DNA of 64,000 nucleotides from Gossypium raimondii (Eukaryota > Streptophyta > Magnoliopsida > Malvales > Malvaceae): contig NC_068570.1 in NCBI RefSeq assembly GCF_025698545.1, positions 59,787,924 to 59,851,923 of the forward strand, given 5' to 3'. A program made the translations under genes and the position numbers. This document shows, piece by piece, positions 37,779 to 51,500 of this stretch. The notes beneath the pieces are model-generated. The model was given only the letters and a program-made list of their open reading frames with translations, was not told where the DNA came from and ran no database searches. Numbering within the stretch: position 1 is the first letter of the stretch; each line of letters opens with the position of its first letter.

Positions 37779-40700
37779 TCAGGGAACCCGAGGAGCATTC
37801 TTGGGATATCTACCGTAAGAAGCCATCCACTGTGGAACTTGTGGAAACTCTGGCTTTAGACGTTTACCTTGTATACCTTGCAAGGAACTGGTCCAAATAA
37901 CCAATGATATAGCAAATAAGAACGTCAAATGGAGCAATAATTGTTTTTCCACATCGAGCCATAGGTAATGGAAAAAGTAAGATCTCACACCTCAGAGAAC
38001 TCTGACGATTATGCGTAAATTGACCAAGCATTGATCTTAAACTTCCAAGGGCCTTTTCAGCAGCCTAAGGGGGAGAAAAAAGAACATGTCAACTCAGTTC
38101 CTTTGCCCAGTTCCTAAGGGGCAGAAACTATGGATAGTAAAGAAAATGAATATGAACATAAACAAAAGTATAGGTACCTGCATTTTAGCCTCTTCCCATG
38201 TCAACCCAGTTCCTTTGCCGAAAACCTGCCCATCTACTTCAACCTAAATGAAGCCAGAATAGACAAACTGCTATAGTCGAGGGAGAAAATTAACTTAAAA
38301 ATCACAATTTTTTTATTTTAGTCTAAAAATGACCACAACATCTCTTTTACCCAAGAATGTCTGAACCAGACTGAATTTGCCGATCGAACCGGTTGGACGA
38401 GTACCGGTCCGTAGAATGACTTTGAACCGACTAAACCGAGAACCAATATGGACCAGTTGAACCGGAAATTGAACCAATTGAACAGGATTTTTTTGAATTT
38501 TTAATGATTTTCTAATCGAACCAGTGACCTGACCGGTTCGACCACTAGTCCGGTTTAAAAAACATTGCTTTTACTGCAACACGAAATAATAACTGAAGAG
38601 TTTTAACCAAGAGGAAGGAACCCCAAGAAATTCAGAGATCAATTAGTTCAGGCTCTTAAAACACATAGTTCAAGTTTATGGTCTTCAATTCTCATTGTGT
38701 GTTGTTTCTTTTTCCTCGGTTTACAAGAACCGATCTTGGACTAGATCAAAATGAAAAAAAGTCATTAAATGCTAACCTGTGCATATACTTCATCATTCTG
38801 CAATGGATTAAATGAAGACGGAGGCTGTGCTTGAAAAGCTACCCCGAGACCCTCCATCATGCACTGTAAACAAACCACAAATTACCAACCCGAAATAAAG
38901 ATTACATCAGTGCTAGTAATCAAACATTTTAAAGACTAAAATAACTAATGAGTTCCTGAGATCTCTCACTAATTCTTTAAGCACAGCGATTGAACCCATA
39001 GATCTCTTGGAGCCTTCGAGCCTCGGGTCAACAAGCCTAGGTGATTCTGATGCAATTGAAAACGACATAAATTCCTCTTTAGATGATGGTTGGTTCCCAT
39101 ATGAATTCATATTACCAAGAAAGGTAGTGTCATTCATGTTGGACAGCCTACTTACATCAGCTTGTGCAGAACCAGAATCAGGCTTAATATGGGACAAATA
39201 TGTATCTGCAAGTATATTGTAAGACAGTTAGAATGGCTCCAAAAGAACCTACTACAACAAGAGAGCCTGAATGAATCAATGCACAGTGACCAAAACAAGA
39301 AACATGCCAAAAAGACATTCCTTTGAGATCTTGCACCATGAGTATTTATAACATTGGCCTACTATATTACTGGAAAATATAGCATTGTTCGAAGTAGTTG
39401 TCTTTCAGTGTCTACCCTCTTTATATCCAGTTTATATCACAAAGTTCAATAAAGCAAAGATTAGGTGTAAGATTATTTCTAAGTTTAGCTCTTCTGCATG
39501 ATTATTATTTCTCTAAAAACCATTAGAGTGGATATCATTCGGTCAAATTTATATATACAGCGGAACATACTTCTAGATAAGAATACAAAAAGGAAGATAT
39601 ATTACCAGCTAAACATCTTATAGAATCCTCAGCAGCCTGACACTGGGCTTCTCTTCTTGTTTTACCAATCCCTTCACCGATTTTCTCCCCGGCAAACCAA
39701 GCCTACCACAGATAAGAAAGAGGATAAGCAAAGGAGAATTGTCTCCATATTGAAATACCAAACAAAATCAAACCCCAAAATACTAATTATACTAATAATA
39801 ATCATATATATTCTAAAAATCCAAATTAATTTTGAACAACAGACCATAGCATGAAAAAAGCAAAAACTAATTTACAAGTCAAAGAGTTTATTAAACCTCA
39901 ATGGAGAATTGCAGGTCAAGGCTAGCAACCAAAGCTGATCTGAATTCCACCTACAAGTTTTAGAAACAAAATTTAGAGGCAGTAAGAATACAGAGAGCTA
40001 AAATGAAGCATATAGCTATATCACATTTGTAAACATAAACATTATGGTCCAACTCAATAATACAAATTGCTTCTGAATTACCTTGGCTCCACACTTCATT
40101 GCAATATCTTGTAAAACTGCAACTGGGGTTTCTCCAATTGGAATAGTATGTCCTGATTCAAAATCAAGAGCGTTGTGGAAAGAAGATGATCTACCAAGTG
40201 GTATCTCCTCACCTTAAAATATAGAACATCCATATATAAATATAATGAAATCAGACAACAAAAGTATGATCATTCAAGCTGAACAAATATCAAAGTAAAC
40301 AACCTAGAAACACTTCAGCCTGCTAAAAAACTTGTAACAAATATCAAACAAAAAGTACTAATCTATTAACTTCCATTGAAAAGAAAATTCAAGTTTCCAG
40401 GAAGAAAAACAATAAGAGAATTGAAATCAAATGAAAAGAATAACAGTTTTGGCAGTAAGAAGGACGCATTGAATAAAAGGAAACTCAGCATTCATCTCAA
40501 TGTCAAATTAATTGCTTCAGCTTACCTGAAAAAGAATGATAACTAGATGTATTGTTTAACCCCAATCGGTCATCTCTTCGAAGTGCCTGCAAATGAGTTA
40601 TGCTCTCAGCTAATTATGTTTCACCAAGTAAAGGTAACTTTAACCTTCCACTTTAGCATAGAAATGAATAGCTACATGCCAGACTGCCACAAAGAACAAA

Positions 40701-43700
40701 TTACCTCTTTTTGAAATCTTCGGTTTTCATGAAGAATTCTATCAGATGGAATAGAATTCTCAAACTTGGGGAAAAAGGGCGGATGTCGATGTTTCTCAAT
40801 ATTCATTCGCTCAGGATCCAAAGGAAAATCTTTGGGAACTGCTCGGTTCAGTTGTCGTTGGCTCATCTCCTCCTCTGCAGGAAACCAACTTCCACAGGAT
40901 TGAGCATGAGGGATTGGAACTTGCATTTTAGGTCCTACAGGTGGAAATGCAGGTTCTGGTGTGTGATCTCTGGTATCTTGCCCATGCTGCAGTATCAGAA
41001 GCCTCCTCCTTGTATCAGGATCTAATTCTGATTCTGGAACCTCACCTTCTTCTCTTGCTGGGGAACTTTGCAAGCTTTGTTCAAGGGCCACAACAGGAGC
41101 CACTGGTGTAATCACTTGAGCTGCCTCAGAAAACTGAACTATTGGCAATGGAACTGAACTAGGAGTTGGTATGGTGAATTGTAGCGAAGGAGCAAGCCTT
41201 GGATCTAGGTTAATAGCTGCTGAAGAGACTGTTGATGCAGCTGAAATTGCCTCCTGCATAAACCAAGCAAATGAAAAAGAAAAAGTTAATAAATTAAATC
41301 CACACATATATGAAAATAAAGAGAAAACAAGCATAGTGTATATAAGCCTAGTTCCATGAATCAAAAGAGCCTAAGAATGTCAATTACCTTTAGTCTTCTT
41401 TCAACCTCAGCATCTGCCATACCATTAAACAGAGGTTGATCTTTGTTTCCATTTGAAGCAGAACTGTCATCCTGAAAGGCATAGCAGATTTAGTAATGAA
41501 AAAGGAGCAAAGTAGCAAATCCAAATGTGACTTATATATATGAGAAAGTTAAAGAAAAGGCAAAAAGCTGTCATGGCTAACCTCAGAGACCAAATAGTTG
41601 CCCACATCTGGAGGTGACGGAATATCTTTTGTATCATCTTCATATGAAATTTCAGGTATTCTTTGTAAAAGGACTTCATCATATTCTCTGTATCAATTTC
41701 CAAAGTTATTTCATATTTTCAAGAAAATTTTGGAAGGCATAAACAAATGTGACCAATTGAATTGCTCAATCTTTAGTTTAAGGAAGACACAGTTACGCAG
41801 TTGTATAAGTAATAAGGAATCTTAGTTTTATTACCTGAAAAACCCGCCTCTAATATTGCAAGCAACATTTCTTGCAACACATAGAACTGGAATAGTATTA
41901 TTTGCCTACAATACAATGAGTTGCAATAAGTACATGTTGCTAAAAAGATGTTGAAAACTAATGCTAATATTGCACTTGTATGTTGTTGTAAAAAGGCCCA
42001 TAAAGAGGGGAGACAATTTCCCGTCATGCATACTTCAGCTTGAGGGGCATGGTAAGGGGAAAATGCAGGAACAACATGCACACGAGGTTGATCTTTCTGA
42101 TCCCAAACTTTTAAGCGATCATCAATAACCAATGCCATTTTTGGATGGCATATTCCATCTTGAAAGACATTGAATAATGATTTCCTATAACCTATTCATA
42201 CAAAAAATAATTAGTAGGAAAAGGAAAAAAAAAAAACCCAAAACCATTTAAGACACAAAACAGATCTAATTGCAAGTTTTGCATGTAAATCAGCTTGATC
42301 AATATAACTAGCTTACCAGCCTTAACACAAACAATACGATCCAACAATTCTTTTGAATTTATCAGATTTGACTCGGGATCAAGAAGCCTCCACATTTCCA
42401 AAGCATAATCCCTTTCAGCCATTGTACAAACATAAACCTCAAACCGTTTTCGTCCTCTTGCAGTCAAGTAGCTTCGGAGATCCTCCCATGCAGGTCTCAA
42501 TCTCACAAGAACACTAGTATCACGAATCTATGAGAAATATAAAATCAATCAATTCAATCTGTCCATCGACAAAAAACCATAGGAGAATATGAAAAAGCCT
42601 CTATATGATCAACTGCATACAGTTCAAATAGTTCCTCATTTACAGGATGGAATAAGGCAGCACTGAACCATCAAACACAAGAAAAGAACAATTGAACATG
42701 CAAAATATCTTCACTGGAATCAATAAAGCCTATACCTGTGGATTGATGCGAGTCAGAATAATGTTTTTCTCTTGTAACCGAATGAGCGGTCGAATAATAG
42801 GTTGATGACTATCAGAATAGGTTGGAACAATCTCTGACTGAACCTTTATCACCTTCCCATTTTCAACAACCTGATCATTCTCTGCATACTGCTTTAATAT
42901 GGTCTTATCATCTTGATAATGCTTAACCTCTGCCATCAGAGCCGCAACGCGTTGTGGATCAACCTCAGTGTTTATCTTTCGTTGTAAAGACTCTATTCTG
43001 TCCTCAAAGGAGCGCATTGTATTCGCAACAATGAGAGTTTCATCCAGATCAAAGACAATTCCTAGACATCTTAGGTTCAGCATGACAAGACAAGAATCAT
43101 AGAGTCCCCTTCCTACATTGAATCCCCAGAAACAGGGTCTGTAGCTATTCCTAGAATACATTGCAACCAAATGGAGCTCAGAATCCCTCATAGGCATTAC
43201 TGCAGTCTGGAAGCACCAAATAACACCACCATTAATTCTCACAAAAATTCCAATAAGAAACAAAAATGAAGTGGCATAAACATCATAGAAGCTTTCCCCA
43301 AAAAATTGTAAGATTTGATCCAAGTAAAATTCATCCACAAGGGACAAGCTTTGCTAATTATAACAGGCTTACAAGGCAAATGCCTGTAAATCAACAAGGG
43401 TAAACAACTCAAGAAATTCAGGGATAATTAAGGCTTCTAACAGTTCAAGTTTCTGATGATTTTAAAATGAAGTTAGGAGAAGTTTGTTGCGGTTCACGAG
43501 TTCATCTCCATGCGTTCACAACAATTGTCAAGAAATTAATAATCAATAATATCATAATTCCCCAAGAAAACCAGTTCATATTTCTTTTTTCTGGATGCAT
43601 ATTCAGTTTAGACAGTTCACTGAAATTCTCAGTTCTCTAAGTTGATGCAGTGTTTTAGCAAAATTCGTCTAAAATTCAACTTGGGGTCCTCTAAAAACAT

Positions 43701-44144
43701 CTGTCCAGTAAATTAATAAGTTCCTGAGCAATTTTAACATAATTTTCTTAACTTTTTCTTTGTTTCCCTCTTGGGTTTTAGTTTTAGCTCAGTTTTTCTT
43801 TTCTTAATACTGGGTTTTTGTTGAAGTTGTATGGGCAAATTGGTGGGTGGGGGCTATACCTTGTTGTTTCTGATACATTCAGAGTGCAAAAGATGAAGCC
43901 GAGGCATATCTTCAGAAGCAGAGTAGCTGCTGTCCTTTGATGGTTCCATTTTGAAGCAAATCCCATTACAAGTAATGGTATGAAGCACTGCCAATGGAGG
44001 ACATCTCTCACTGCTTTGCGTCAAATATTCTATCCTGATTTCCTTCATTTCTTCTTCCTTAAGCTGCTGTTGTTGTCGTGGATAAATCTCCACATATCCC
44101 AACACCTCTTCCCTTTGATACACAATTGATTTGTACATGCTCAT
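37779..44144 (-). CDS. CPL1: RNA polymerase II CTD phosphatase-like 1 (CPL1/FIERY2-like)
   Basis: CPL1 dephosphorylates Ser5 of the RNA polymerase II CTD and, in plants, also acts on pri-miRNA processing through its double-stranded-RNA-binding domains. Seventeen exons give 949 aa (Arabidopsis CPL1 is about 967). Exons: 43860-44144, 42736-43206, 42317-42527, 42034-42191, 41835-41905, 41582-41687, 41388-41471, 40705-41253, 40526-40586, 40082-40212, 39897-39950, 39606-39702, 38970-39205, 38777-38863, 38178-38243, 37991-38064, 37779-37887. The catalytic DLDET lies at 148-152, with [13 protein letters not shown] later in the phosphatase fold. A Pro/Ser-rich linker follows. dsRBD1 is around 690-765 and dsRBD2 around 850-895, ending [13 protein letters not shown]. 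The basic tail KRLKPEF fits a nuclear signal. The last acceptor (before 37887) is the only one chosen mainly by phase. Confidence 0.95.
38355..38572. mobile_element. ACCGGTT-rich MITE-like element in CPL1 intron 14
   Basis: The segment carries repeated GAACCGGTT, CGAACCGGTTGG and GACCGGTTCG palindromes and ends GGTTTAAAAAACATTG, related to the reverse complement of the start of the segment at 4838. Termini and duplication were not resolved. Confidence 0.5.
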
Positions 44145-44333
44145 CTTCAGTTTGAGATCGTCAATTTCTCGTCAAAATCTCGTCATCAACAATAACAAAA
44201 AAGAAACTTTTACGAGTTTTTTTTCGATCGATTCGGTTCTCTTTAGATTTTGACCAGATTTTTCTTTCTATTTTGCAGATTGCGAGTCCAGTAACAACAA
44301 ACAAAAATCAATTTGAAGGATCAAAAGCAAAAA

Positions 44334-44342
44334 TTAGGGTTT
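44334..44342. promoter_or_regulatory. telo-box upstream of CPL1
   Basis: AAACCCTAA on the minus strand (TTAGGGTTT on plus) lies about 190 bases upstream of the CPL1 start codon. As with NRPB2, this is a motif call by position. Confidence 0.4.
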
Positions 44343-44462
44343 GTCTTTATTTGGTCAGATTCATTCAGGTAGATCTGCGCTTTTTGGAGAGTTCGATCTC
44401 AAAAGTTCTTTTAGAAAAACTTAATCAAGGATCTCGCTTGCTTTTTTCTTTGCATCAATTAT

Positions 44463-45090
44463 TTTGTTGATTTTCGATTTTTTTTCCTAATTTTCTCGTC
44501 TAAGAGAAAATATTGCTAAAAGAAAACAACGAAAAAAAAAAAGTCCTAGATCCAGAAATTTGTTGATTCTCGATTTCCTTTCCCTAATTTTCCAGTCTCA
44601 AAAAAAGAAAAACAGCGGGGAAAAAATCTAGATCCAGAAATTTGTTAATTTTCAATTTTCCCCCTAATTTTCCCGTCTCAGAGAAAAATATTACTAAAAG
44701 AAAAACAACAGGGAAAAGAATCGAAAGCCATAAATTTGTTAATTTTCAAAATTTCCCCTAATTTTCCCGTCTCAGAGAAAAAATATTACCAAAAGAAAAA
44801 CAGGAAAAAAAATACCCTAGATCCAGAATTTTGTTGATTTTCGATTTTCCCCCCTAATTTTCCCGTCTTAGAGAAAAATATTACTAAAAGAAAAACATAA
44901 AAAAATAGATCCAGAAATCTGTTGATTTTCGATTTTTCCCCCTAATTTTCCCGTCTTAGACAAAAATATTACTAAAAGAAAAACATGAAGAAAAAAAAAA
45001 CCTCTAGATCCAGAAATCTGTTGATTTTCGAAATTGTTTTCCCTAATTTTCTCGTCCCAGAAAAAAAAATATTACCAAAAGAAAATATCA
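44463..45090. repeat. tandem array of about seven ~90-100 bp units upstream of CPL1
   Basis: Units start near 44463, 44561, 44641, 44735, 44831, 44920 and 45018. Each carries versions of TTTGTTGATTTTCGATTTT, CCCTAATTTTCCCGTCTCAG, AGAAAAATATTACTAAAAG and CTAGATCCAGAAA. Spacing is 80-98 bases. The array lies 320-950 bases upstream of the CPL1 start codon, in its promoter or distal 5' UTR. It is non-coding. Confidence 0.9.
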
Positions 45091-47830
45091 ATGATTTTGG
45101 TGAAGAAGAAGCGAGATAACCCTAGATCCAGATAACCCTATATTTCTGTCCTTAATATTAAACAATTATAAATTTGTTGGCCAAAAAGAAGGATAAACCA
45201 ATTTTATATATTCGCGTGAAGAAGAGCCTTTCAGCATTGAGATGCTGGGGCTGATTTTCAATTTTCCCTTTCAACTTTCTTTAAAATCCTATGTACGAAT
45301 GATGACGAGCTGCTGGGAGGAAAAGGACTAATTTAGTAATTGAGGGACGTAACTGAATATGAGGATAAAATTTTGGAGTTTAATGATGTTTTTGAAATTT
45401 TTGGATTAGGTTAACGTCCCGGACGGTTAACGTGGCGTGTTGCTATTGGACACTCGCTTATATGGTGGTTGTTGTAGTATGTTCTAGTGATGTGTGCCCG
45501 TGACTACTCGTGTTGCTTTAGATTTTCGTGATTTTTAAGGATTTTTATTAACGAGTTGTTAAATAATATTATTATTTTATTTGAGTTATGTTTTGAATTT
45601 CAAATTTTTTACTTTCAAAAAATAAAATAAAATAAATATTTTTTAAAAATCAAAATTTTTGGAGTCAAATCTCATTACTTGTATGTATTTTTGTAGGTTT
45701 TATATAAAATATAATAAAAAAACTATTTAAATAATATTTGTTTCTTGTAAAAATAACTTGGTTTTTACAATTTCACGATTTAATTGAAACTCGATTGATG
45801 GATAGCAGCAACTCATCTAGTAGCACATTGAGAGAGGCTCTTCACTCACACATCAGAAGCCACTTTGCCAACCATCAAGGAAGGATCTCATCGTACCCAA
45901 AAGGGCCCATTACTTGCACGTTAAGGAGCATCTCACCTCTTCTCATGAAGCCACCTTGCTTGCACCTTAAAAGGGAAAGAGTTAACTTCTGAAACACTTC
46001 CTATAAGTTTTTTAGTATTTCTTAATATTAAATGAATTGTATAAAAATCTATTTTATAGATAAATGAACTGCAAGAAAGATTAGGCACGAAGCATGTCAA
46101 TTAGTACATTTGGACAATAAATTCATCCTACGAATATGGAATGTAAGGCATTTGAAAATGTATTATTTGCAAGCTACCCGTCGTCCAAGTATGTAAACCT
46201 AAGTATGTTCTTAGAAATAGGACAAAGTATTTATTAAAAAAACCATGCTAAGTCATCTAGGAAGTATATTGTCACAATGAGAACATCTCTTCGTAAGCCA
46301 TGGCATTTCAAGGGCTTCAGTTTCGTTTCTAGCAAAACCTCTGAAGGCTCTAATGCCCTATTGGGCTAGGCCTTTTAATGACCGACTACTAACGAAACAA
46401 TGTCCTTTAGGGCCCCAATTCCTCTTAAGGCCTCATTGGACTAGGTTTCGTTTTAGGCATATGCCTTCCAAATGCCCTAATACCACATTTGACTAAGCCT
46501 CTTAAGGCTCGTATACTAAGGGTGTGCAAAATTCAGGTAAAACCGAAAAAATTCGGTTAACCGACCGAATTTGGTTAATCGGTCGGTTAACCGAATTATT
46601 TCGGTCGGGGTCGGTTAATTATTTTTAAATTTTTCTGTTAACGGTTAATTCGGTTCGAAACCGGTCGGTTAACCTAATTTTTTCGGTTTAACCGAAAAAA
46701 TTAATAAATAAAATTATAATATATAAATAGGCCCACTATTCACATAAACCCAATCCAAACCCAAGTATTCAACCTAACTCAATCATAAAAATTACAAATA
46801 ATTTAATAAATAAAAATAAAATTCTAAAACTAAAACTAAAACTAAAGTCTAAAAGTCTAAAAATAATTTAATTATGTAGTGATTCAATTCGGTTAATTCG
46901 GGTAATCCGGTTAATTCGGTTAATTTTTAACCAAAAATAAAAAATATATAATTTTCGGTTAATTCGGTTAACCGACCGAATTAACCGAAAAAATTTCAGT
47001 TCGGTTATTTTTTTTGAAAAAATTTCAGTTCGATTAACGATTAAAAATTTTGAAAGGTCGGTTAATTCGGTTAATATTATTTCGGGTCGGTTAACCGAAT
47101 CCATCAAGCGAAGCCTAAAAAAAGCCCTAACTAAAAAGCAACTGCCTAACCCCACTAGGCACAGCCTCCTAAGGCTTTAATACATAACATTACAAGATGT
47201 CAAGTAAGACAGGAATACTTCTAAACAACTCATGAAAACTGATTTGTTATTTTTAATTAGATTTTAAATAACGTATTCATATTTAATTATAGTGATAACA
47301 ACAGTTGTTGAAATTTTATTTTATTTTATTTTCAAAACAAACCCACAAAATATTTTTTTATCTGCACCAAACAAATAATAAATAGACAAAAAAAAGATTT
47401 TAAGAATACTTGTTTCACATAGTATAAACTTATAGAAAATTTTAAAACAAAAATATCATAATATCATATTACCCCATCTCCAATTAATATTCTTCCTTCT
47501 TTTTATAATTATAATTTATTAATGTTAAAAATCTCCATTTTTATCGATAAATTTTCTTCGATGCTAATTGATTGAATATGTCTAATTACTTAATGCTATT
47601 TATAAACCTAAATTTAAATTTTAATTGATATATAACTTTATTTTACATAAATAAACATTTTTTAAAAATAAAATTAACACAAATTTGTCATGTGAAAATT
47701 CTTAACTAATAATTATAATTATCACAAATTTTTTTCTATATTTTATGTTTAGAAGTAATAACTAATTAATAATTCTAAATTAAATTATAATTATTTTTAA
47801 AATTAATTTAGTAATATGGTGGAAAATAAA
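45091..47830. other. spacer between CPL1 and WAPL with decayed repeats
   Basis: No supported gene. 45780-46000 is a GC-richer block with an 84-codon frame but no domain. 46300-46520 and 47105-47180 share a degenerate phrase of the type AAGGCTCTAATGCCCTATTGG / GGGCTAGGCC, possibly a decayed LTR or local repeat interrupted by the GGTTAACCGA-rich element at 46520-47100. 47180-47830 is AT-rich. Confidence 0.4.
46520..47100. mobile_element. TTCGGTTAACCGA-rich element, possibly hAT-like
   Basis: Many copies of TTCGGTTAACCGA and its variants fill both ends, with an AT-rich centre. The left edge GGGTGTGCAAAATTC looks like a terminus. The expected mirror at the right was not found, so the right end is probably lost. 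The palindrome-rich ends resemble non-autonomous hAT elements of plants. Confidence 0.55.
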
Positions 47831-48322
47831 GGATAAACTATACTCAAGGTCACTAAACTATTAGTAAGTTTACGTTTTGGTTACTCAATTTTAAAAAGTT
47901 ACAAAATAGTCATTGAACTGTTCAAAAGTTTTCATTTAAATAATTGAGCTATTAAAATTGTTACTATATGACTTTCTTTGTTCGCGCGAAAACTCTCTTT
48001 CCCCTTTTTATCTACAGTTTAATTTTTTTTATGAAACAACTTTAAACATTATGAATTTATGAATCAAAATCCAAATAACTTTATTTTTCGATCTCCAATA
48101 CTGACCATTAGATCAATTTGGACCCAAAATATGTTTTTCTACTCGTTAATAGATATTGATCAACCGTATTAATTGTTGAATCATCGTTAGGAACTCGCTA
48201 GATGCTTAACACTCAAGTGAATTAAATAAAAAATTTTAAATAGTTTAATAAATTTAATGAAAAATTTCAAATATTTAATGACTATTTTATAATTATTTAC
48301 TCAAATTGCGGGTAGTTTACTC
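47831..48322. mobile_element. Mutator-like MITE, same family as 35259
   Basis: The left end GGATAAACTATACTCAAGG and the right end in reverse complement GAGTAAACTACCCGCAA are inverted. AAAAAGTTACAAAATAGTCA is identical to the 35259 copy. Flanking 9-mers do not match, so this copy is older or rearranged. It ends about 180 bases before the WAPL start codon. Confidence 0.7.
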
Positions 48323-48349
48323 TAAACTTAAAGGACTTGATTATTTATG

Positions 48350-48368
48350 CTCTCTCTCTCTCTCTCTT
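48350..48368. repeat. (CT)n tract upstream of WAPL
   Basis: A run of CT dinucleotides lies about 140-155 bases upstream of the WAPL ATG, a position typical of the CT-rich tracts in plant promoters and 5' UTRs. It is also a microsatellite. Confidence 0.6.
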
Positions 48369-48503
48369 AGTTCACCATCCAAGAAAGGTCTCTTAATTTC
48401 AAACTCTTTTACTCGCTAGATTTGTTGGGTTATCAGTTATTTGCCAGAAGTACCCTTTTCTTCATTTTCAATGTCAAAGCCTAAATAGCGCCGCCGTCGA
48501 ACC

Positions 48504-51500
48504 ATGATCGTTAGAACTTACGGTCGCCGCACCCGTGGTTTAACCAGAACTTTCTCCGACTCCGTAAACGACTACGTTTCCGACTCCCCTCCACTCTCTC
48601 AAGAAACGGTGCCGTCTGAGGACGTGTATAGTTTCCCTTTCGCCACTCAAGAGTCATCTTCCTTTTGGCCATCATCACAAGAACTCAACGACGACGTTTA
48701 CAAGGACCGTGTAACGACAGGTTTGGAAGCATCCCACGGTGGTTTCGGTTTCGACGATTTGGGAAACGACGTCGTAGGGAGATCCAAGAAGCAGAAACAA
48801 AGCCAGGGTAAGAAAGAGGTTAGGGATTCTTCAATTCCTTGGATTTCGGTCACTTCGTCTTTGATGGAAGCTCAAGAGTACGGGGAAATGATGGAACATG
48901 TTGATGAGGTTAATTTCGCGCTCGATGGGTTAAAGAAAGGTCAACCAGTGAGGATCAGAAGAACGAGTCTTTTGTCTTTGCTTTCAGTTTGTAGTACGGC
49001 TCAACAAAGGCGACTTTTGAGAACTCATGGGTATGTTTTTAATTCTTGTCCGAGGGGTGTTTTTTTTTTTGGGGGGGGGGGAATTTAGTGATTTGGGCAT
49101 CTGGGTAATGTTAATTTTGCGGGGATTATTGAAATTTGGATGTAGATTCTAGTATGATTCAAATGGACTAGTGATTTTGGGCATCTGGGAAGTGTTAATT
49201 TTGCGATCGATTTTTGAAATTTGAATGTAGATTCTAACATGGCTGTTATTTTTTTTATTCAAATGGACTATTGATTTGGGCATCTGGGTAGTGTTAATTT
49301 TTTTATGGATTTTTGGAATTTTGATGTAGATTCTAGTATGATTCAAACGGATTATTTATTTGGGCATCTGGGAAGTGTTAATTTTGCGATGGATTTTTTA
49401 AATTTAAATCTAGATTCTAGCGTGAAACTGCTTTATTGATTCAAATGGATTAAGGGGTGTTTTTGAGTCGTGGTTTTAGGCTTTTAGGGTTATAGATTAA
49501 AAATGTTGGGATGAGTTTGAAAATTTAAAATCCTTTTGGTGGATCTCTACATTCTCCGAAGTAGTGTTTGGTTGGATTTCAGAGTATGAATTTAGTTCAA
49601 AATTAGTCTAAGTTGTGTGATAAAACATGTATATATATATGTATATATATTAATCTGTTCAGCTTATTTGGCTTTCTGAATTTATACTTTTAAGTTCTTA
49701 CAGTAGATTTCATTCCCTATCTAAAAGAATGATATAGATAAAAAGATTGAGTGGGTTCTCTGAGTAAATATATATATTTAACCAAGGATATGCATGATGG
49801 TTCTATTGTCTTTTGGAGGGTAGAATTACTGTGATTTACTTTGCATTCCTTACTCTGGCATTGCAAATATGTTCATTCCAGGATGGCAAAGACAATAATT
49901 GATTCTCTTTTGGGTCTCAACTTTGATGACACCCCAAGCAATCTTGCTGCTGTTGCTCTTTTCTATGTCTTGACAATTGATGTAAGTTTTTCAGTACTTG
50001 AAGTTGCAAGAATATATTAGATATCATTTTTGCATCATAAGTTGTAGCTTATATACTTTTTCACTTGTTTGCATCCATTTTTTAAGATCACCTTTTGGAT
50101 TTAGTTAAATAAAATGTTTGGAACATGTTAATAATAGTATTAATTAAGATCTGTATGAATCTATTATGTCAGGATCAAGATGAGCGTCTCCTAGAATCAC
50201 CTAGTTGCATTCACTTTCTAATTAAATTGTTGAAGCCAGTCATCCCCACTGCTAAAGAAAACAAAACAGGGAAAGTGGGTTTTAAGCTTTTGGCACTATG
50301 CAAGGATGGTGGCATCTCACGAAATACAACTAAATCGTCGGATTCAAGCTCTGCTGAGATTATTTCCAAAGTTGAGGAAATTCTCGTTAGTTACAAGGAA
50401 ATGAAGTCAAGATGTGGGGATGATAGTGATTTAAGAAGGCCAGAATTAAACCCAAAATGGATAGCTTTGTTGATTTTGGAGAAAGCTTGTTTGTCAAAAA
50501 TTTCTCTTGAAGGTATTGTATAGAATATCCGGGAGTTTTAAGCATTTATTTATAGATTGTCTTATTGGAACTGTAATGGTAGCTTAAACGGTTAAACCAA
50601 ACATGCTCACTTATATGTACATATAAATACATACTCATCTGACTGGTTACTTTTTTCACTCCTTGCTGATTGCTTTCTTCTCTTGCTTTTTTCACTGTTT
50701 TGTTCATTCAGATGCAACTGGCATGGTAAGGAAAACTGGGTGCAATTTGAAGGAAAAACTAAGAGAGTATGGAGGACTTGATGTTGTCTTTGAAGTGGCT
50801 TTGGAATGCCATTCTGTTTTGGAGGTGTGATCTTGTATGTTATGTCTCATTTTTGTTCTATTGCATTTCAACTGAAGGAGATTGAGTAATACTGCTTTTA
50901 ATATTGAGAGAGTCATCTGTTCTCTCTCTTACATGTATCCATTCACTGGGAATTAGCAAATTTGTATGCATATATATATGTTTGACATCATTCATTGTTC
51001 ATGGTGTATGATATAATGCGATAAATTCTCTGCAGGGTTGGTTGGAGCAGAGTTCATCTTCTCCTCTTATAGAAGATAAAAAAGATGTGCAGAGCTTGGT
51101 GCTGCTTTTAAAATGTTTGAAGATCATGGAAAATGCTGCATTCCTCAGTAGCGACAATCAGGTGCTCAAGTCTTGATTTTGAGTTGTTTTATATTTTATT
51201 TTCTTTTTCAACTTGGTTTGTATAACTTAAAACTGCCATTTATATAAGCTCTTAGAATCGAAATGCCTCACTCCCCCCCCCCCCTTGATTGCAGAGTCAT
51301 CTGTTAGAAATGAAAGGGCAATTGAACTCTCATGGATCTAGAATATCTTTTACAAAGCTTGTTGTAAGTCTAATCAAGATTCTCTCAGGTAACTGGTGGT
51401 GCAATTACTACTTTGAAACATCTCTTTTATTTTTGCATCCTCTTTTATCTGTTGAAAGATTTTTGCATTGTGATTTACCTATGTCATTGTTTCCAGGGCT

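Noticed and set aside
44463-45090. CRISPR-like array
   Set aside because: The units are diverged, contiguous repeats without unique spacers, in a plant nuclear context. It is a tandem repeat.
45738-45992. 84-codon frame upstream of WAPL
   Set aside because: It shows no conserved domain and sits in a decayed repeat block; the sequence looks like a retroelement remnant rather than a gene.
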